From JAGNRR01 sp965230665 (lineage in GTDB: Bacteria > Bacteroidota > Bacteroidia > Chitinophagales > Chitinophagaceae), in NCBI GenBank assembly GCA_965230665.1, contig CBDDLM010000004.1:2356001-2420000 (forward strand): a stretch of 64,000 nt of DNA. The letters run 5' to 3'. The translations under genes and the position numbers were made by a program. This document shows, one piece after another, positions 60,880 to 64,000 of this stretch (position 1 is the first letter of the stretch; each line of letters opens with the position of its first letter). Below the pieces are notes generated by a model. It saw nothing but the letters and a program-made list of their open reading frames with translations, was not told where the DNA came from and ran no database searches.

Positions 60880-60888
60880 ATGACCTAC

Positions 60889-60896
60889 CAAAAATA
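60889..60896 (-). promoter_or_regulatory. -7 promoter element TATTTTTG of the pspC-like gene
   Basis: Exact consensus match on the minus strand, 9 nt before the ATG at 60879. Confidence 0.5.
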
Positions 60897-60940
60897 CGGA
60901 ATTTTACTCATACCGTCTTAAACCTTACTTAAATGCATAG

Positions 60941-60948
60941 TACCTTTG
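60941..60948 (+). promoter_or_regulatory. -7 promoter element TACCTTTG of the DUF3467-guaA unit
   Basis: Exact TAnnTTTG match, 17 nt before the ATG at 60966, and the only promoter-like signal before guaA. Confidence 0.5.
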
Positions 60949-60965
60949 CTCAAATTAAATTTATA

Positions 60966-61292
60966 ATGGCAGACGATCAGAACCCACAAGGACAGGATCC
61001 TAATCAATTAAATATCGAACTTACTGAAGAAATGGCTGATGGGACGTATAGCAATTTGGCTATAATCACACATTCAAACTCCGAATTTATTGTGGATTTT
61101 ATAAATGTTATGCCAGGGATTCCTAAGGCTAAAGTGAAATCAAGAATTGTATTGACACCACAACATGCCAAAAGACTAATGAAAGCATTGGCCGATAATG
61201 TTCAGAAATTTGAACAAATTAATGGCCCAATAAAAGATACTGAACCTCAAGGCTTGCCAATGCAGTTTGGAGGACCTACCGCACAAGCTTAG
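60966..61292 (+). CDS. DUF3467 family protein
   Basis: A 108-residue soluble protein with the DUF3467 core (LNIELTEEMADGTYSNLAIITHSNSEFIVDFINVMPGIPKAKVKSRIVLTPQHAKRLMKALADNVQKFE). The family is common in Bacteroidota and other bacteria and of unknown function. It lies 5 bp upstream of guaA with a shared promoter. The ATG at 60966 is preferred over one at 60933, which precedes the promoter element. Confidence 0.88.
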   Translation: MADDQNPQGQDPNQLNIELTEEMADGTYSNLAIITHSNSEFIVDFINVMPGIPKAKVKSRIVLTPQHAKRLMKALADNVQKFEQINGPIKDTEPQGLPMQFGGPTAQA

Positions 61293-61297
61293 AATTT

Positions 61298-62830
61298 ATG
61301 AATGAAAAAGTAATTATTCTTGATTTTGGTTCGCAATACACACAGCTCATTGCGCGCAATGTAAGAGAACATAATATTTACTGTGAGATACACCCTTTTA
61401 ATGCTGAAATCAAATTCGACAGTAGTATAAAGGGGGTTATTCTTTCGGGTAGTCCCTGCTCGGTTAATGATCCTGATAATCCTACAGTGGATATTGAAGC
61501 GATTAATAATCAAGTGCCGGTACTAGGGATTTGTTATGGAGCACAGCTCACAACAAAAAACCTAGGTGGAAAAGTTGAAAAGTCTTCTACACGTGAATAT
61601 GGTAGAGCGCTTCTTGTGGATATTGAAGAAAATCATCCCTTATTAAAGGATGTATCAAGTTCTGAAGTATGGATGAGCCATGCTGACACAATTACTGAAC
61701 TTCCATTAGGTATTCGAGTTATCGCTAAAACAGATAGTATTCCCATTGCTGCGTTTGAAGTGGAGGATAAACCAAACCCATGGTTCGGAATACAGTTTCA
61801 TCCTGAAGTAACGCACAGTCAGAAAGGGAAACTAATTTTAGGGAATTTCTTAATGGGTGTATGTGGTTGTGTTCAGGATTGGACTCCGGCTGCTTATGTA
61901 AAGGAAACAGTGGCTGAAATTAAAGAACAGGTAGGAGACGAGAAAGTTGTCATGGCCTTAAGTGGTGGAGTAGACAGTACCGTTGCCGCAACTTTAATTC
62001 ATAAGGCTATTGGTAATCAGCTTACCTGTGTTTTCGTTGATAATGGGTTACTGCGTAAGAATGAATTTCAGGAGGTATTAGAGGGGTATGAGCAACTTGG
62101 TTTGAACATTATTGGAGTCGATGCTTCCGAACGTTTCTATACACAACTTTCAGGTAAGAGTGATCCTGAGGAAAAAAGAAAAATTATAGGAGGTGGTTTT
62201 ATAGACATATTCGACGAAGAGGCGAGCAAAATAGGTGATGTTGCTTTTTTAGGCCAGGGCACTATTTATCCTGATGTAATTGAAAGTGTATCTGTCAATG
62301 GCCCTTCTGTTACGATTAAGTCACACCATAATGTAGGTGGGTTACCAGAAAAAATGAATATGAAACTGGTTGAACCGTTGCGTTATTTGTTTAAGGATGA
62401 AGTGAGAAAGATAGGGAGGGAATTGAACCTTGATGATGCCTTTATACAACGACACCCTTTCCCAGGTCCTGGTTTAGGGATCCGCATTTTAGGAGAGGTC
62501 TCAGGTGAAAAAGTACGCATGTTACAAGAGGCTGATCACATATTTATTCAAGGGTTGAAGGATGCTAATTTGTATCATCAGGTTTGGCAGGCTGGAGCTA
62601 TGTTATTACCTGTTCAAAGCGTTGGTGTTATGGGAGACGAGCGTACTTATGAGTTTACACTTGCTTTACGTGCCGTTACAAGTGTTGATGGGATGACTGC
62701 GGATTGGGCACATCTTCCTCATAAGTTTTTGGCTAAGGTTTCAAACGATATAATAAATAAAGTGAAGGGTATAAATCGTGTGGTTTATGACATTAGTAGC
62801 AAACCTCCTGCAACCATTGAGTGGGAATAA
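61298..62830 (+). CDS. guaA: GMP synthase (glutamine-hydrolysing)
   Basis: A 510-residue enzyme that converts XMP to GMP with ATP and glutamine. The N-terminal glutamine amidotransferase domain has the nucleophile cysteine in VLGICYGAQL at about 70-80 and the histidine/glutamate in FGIQFHPEV at about 165. The ATP-PPase domain follows with MALSGGVDSTVAATL at about 220, and the C-terminal dimerisation domain ends RVVYDISSKPPATIEWE. It is co-transcribed with DUF3467. It faces the partial membrane protein gene with 2 bp between stop codons. Confidence 0.97.
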   Translation: MNEKVIILDFGSQYTQLIARNVREHNIYCEIHPFNAEIKFDSSIKGVILSGSPCSVNDPDNPTVDIEAINNQVPVLGICYGAQLTTKNLGGKVEKSSTREYGRALLVDIEENHPLLKDVSSSEVWMSHADTITELPLGIRVIAKTDSIPIAAFEVEDKPNPWFGIQFHPEVTHSQKGKLILGNFLMGVCGCVQDWTPAAYVKETVAEIKEQVGDEKVVMALSGGVDSTVAATLIHKAIGNQLTCVFVDNGLLRKNEFQEVLEGYEQLGLNIIGVDASERFYTQLSGKSDPEEKRKIIGGGFIDIFDEEASKIGDVAFLGQGTIYPDVIESVSVNGPSVTIKSHHNVGGLPEKMNMKLVEPLRYLFKDEVRKIGRELNLDDAFIQRHPFPGPGLGIRILGEVSGEKVRMLQEADHIFIQGLKDANLYHQVWQAGAMLLPVQSVGVMGDERTYEFTLALRAVTSVDGMTADWAHLPHKFLAKVSNDIINKVKGINRVVYDISSKPPATIEWE

Positions 62831-62832
62831 GT

Positions 62833-64000
62833 CTAGTACGATCCAAAACGTTTTCTAAGAAACCATTCTAAGGCCAATAATAGGAACAATAAAAAGAATA
62901 GCCACTTTTTATCTATTAATGGAAAGGTTGTTAATTCACTACGTAAAATTGTTTTTACGTTTTTATCCTTTCTGATCTTATCATAAAGAGTTTCAATTTG
63001 GTCATTGAATACAAAGGCGCCATTATGATTCTCTGCAAGTTGTTTCAGCATGCCAAAATCAGCAGTTGTATTAAGATCTTCGATATTTTGTTCAATAATT
63101 TGAAGCTTACCGTACGCACTATACGTTTTTCCATTAAACTGTGTATAAGCTTTGTAGTCATAACGTCCCTTGGCCAACGAGCCAATGTTAATAGCATAAG
63201 AACCACCTTCTTTGTTCAGCGTATAATCTATAGTTTTTCCAGCGCTGTCTTTCAGTTGTAGTTGTACATCCGGTGTGTTAATGAGCTCGTAGCTCTCATT
63301 AAATAGTTCAGCATCAAAGCTTATCGCGTCGGTTTCGTTATAAATTGATTTAGAACTGCTTACTCTAAACTTGCGCTTGTCATTTTTAACAGAAAGAAAC
63401 TGTGCCGTCTGCGTAATCAGCTCTTCAACGATATCGAAGTTCTTATGTTGTTTGTAGTCATACATTTTCCAGCGCCATAGACCTTCACCAGCTATAACAG
63501 CTGTTTTAGCACGTGTACCTGTTTGCATAACCCATAAGGGGTAATCGGTATTGACACTTCCTATATTCTGGAAGAAAAGGGTTTGAGTATTGGGTCCCGC
63601 TTTGAAGTTGCCAAACGGTGTGCTTAATGGAGGGAAATTTATATTGTTGGGAGTATTTAGCTTAAAATAAGAAAAATCTTTATTCCGTCTGGCAAGTGCA
63701 TTACTCTTGTTTGGACTACGTGCAGTTATTTGCAATGCATCTTGCTGTTTGTTTAGTAAGGGTAAAGCTGTTTGATGACCTACTATATAGCAGACGGAAA
63801 TGCCCGCCGTTTTTGCTTGGCTCAAAATAGAGTTTACATTAAACTTCGCAGAGGGTAGGTTGTGTAAAACAATCAGGTTGTAATCCGCTGCCCTAACGGT
63901 CATATTTCCGGCGGTGGCTACAGTGACCTTATAATTCTTGTTAATGGACAAGGCTTCTTTTAAGGTAGCGATATCTGGATGCGGTGCGTGTCCTAAGATT
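62833..64000 (-). CDS. large membrane protein, 3' part (VWA/BatA-type Bacteroidota protein), runs off the right edge
   Basis: The minus-strand frame is open to the window edge, giving at least 388 codons. The upstream text ILGHAPHPDIATLKEALSINKNYKVTVA continues in frame, so the TTG at 63951 is not the start. The visible part has an alpha/beta segment (DYNLIVLHNLPSAKFNVNSIL...QAKTAGISVCYIVG), a region with GEGLWRWKMYDYKQHKNFDIVEELI, a beta-sandwich (about 215-300 from the TTG) and a C-terminal transmembrane helix (KKWLFFLLFLLLALEWFLRKRFGSY). This architecture is that of the long VWA-like membrane proteins without a known role in Bacteroidota. Confidence 0.6.
   Translation of the reverse strand, partial: ILGHAPHPDIATLKEALSINKNYKVTVATAGNMTVRAADYNLIVLHNLPSAKFNVNSILSQAKTAGISVCYIVGHQTALPLLNKQQDALQITARSPNKSNALARRNKDFSYFKLNTPNNINFPPLSTPFGNFKAGPNTQTLFFQNIGSVNTDYPLWVMQTGTRAKTAVIAGEGLWRWKMYDYKQHKNFDIVEELITQTAQFLSVKNDKRKFRVSSSKSIYNETDAISFDAELFNESYELINTPDVQLQLKDSAGKTIDYTLNKEGGSYAINIGSLAKGRYDYKAYTQFNGKTYSAYGKLQIIEQNIEDLNTTADFGMLKQLAENHNGAFVFNDQIETLYDKIRKDKNVKTILRSELTTFPLIDKKWLFFLLFLLLALEWFLRKRFGSY

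Noticed and set aside
63951..64000. TTG at 63951 as start of the last gene
   Set aside because: The frame continues to the window edge with protein-like sequence, so the gene is partial.

Overview
The window is a low-GC bacterial chromosome segment from the Bacteroidota. The evidence is five secreted proteins with type IX secretion (T9SS) C-terminal sorting domains, a TonB-dependent receptor/DUF4249 lipoprotein pair, the RDD–SpoIIM–DUF4129–DUF4350–MoxR–DUF58 locus typical of the phylum, and start sites that lack Shine-Dalgarno sequences but are preceded by the Bacteroidota -7 element TAnnTTTG. I cannot place it below phylum with confidence; Flavobacteriia, Sphingobacteriia and Chitinophagia are all possible. 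I see no prophage, insertion sequence or CRISPR array. The segment looks like ordinary chromosome with some lineage-specific secreted genes.

Layout. 1-7.2 kb: 5' end of an alpha-2-macroglobulin-like gene, murB, an rlpA gene whose downstream half lies in the -1 frame behind an A9 tract, DUF2461, a GT-C glycosyltransferase and AI-2E-type transporter pair, and a T9SS protein. 7.3-9.7 kb: tRNA-Leu(CAA), hscB, a LYS1-like saccharopine dehydrogenase and a GNAT acetyltransferase. 9.7-14.6 kb: a DUF4249 lipoprotein, a TonB receptor and an outer-membrane protein, separated by a 450 bp gene-free stretch. 14.8-19.7 kb: uvrA, a DUF4197 lipoprotein, a candidate small RNA, and kdsD, which seems to start at ATC. 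19.9-27.0 kb: three large surface or secreted proteins in a row. 27-32.6 kb: an unknown exported protein, a TPR histidine kinase and NarL-type regulator, and, divergent from them, a secreted PLAT-like protein and a lipoprotein. 32.7-36.9 kb: a DUF7033 deacetylase-like protein, lutB and a polysaccharide flippase. 37-44 kb: a coiled-coil exported protein and the MoxR/DUF58 operon. 44-51 kb: zapA, a PolX homologue, a DUF349 protein, leucine dehydrogenase, ferritin, trigger factor and tRNA-Leu(UAG). 51-64 kb: a small membrane protein, a Kelch T9SS protein, a sodium:solute symporter, an O-methyltransferase, a glucosaminidase, hpt, lipA, a BNR-repeat T9SS protein, pspC-like, DUF3467, guaA, and the 3' part of a large membrane protein.

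Functional themes are envelope building (MurB, RlpA, KdsD, flippase, glucosaminidase, ZapA), surface export through T9SS, and core housekeeping. The items most worth checking are: the rlpA frameshift at A AAA AAC; the ATC start of kdsD; a PolX homologue that keeps its PHP nuclease motifs but has lost all three polymerase aspartates; and the two-component system facing a PLAT-like secreted protein plus lipoprotein across a palindromic promoter. The last is the best candidate for an undescribed system. Start sites were chosen by combining homology-like N-termini with the TAnnTTTG element; several apparent upstream starts lie inside that element and were rejected.
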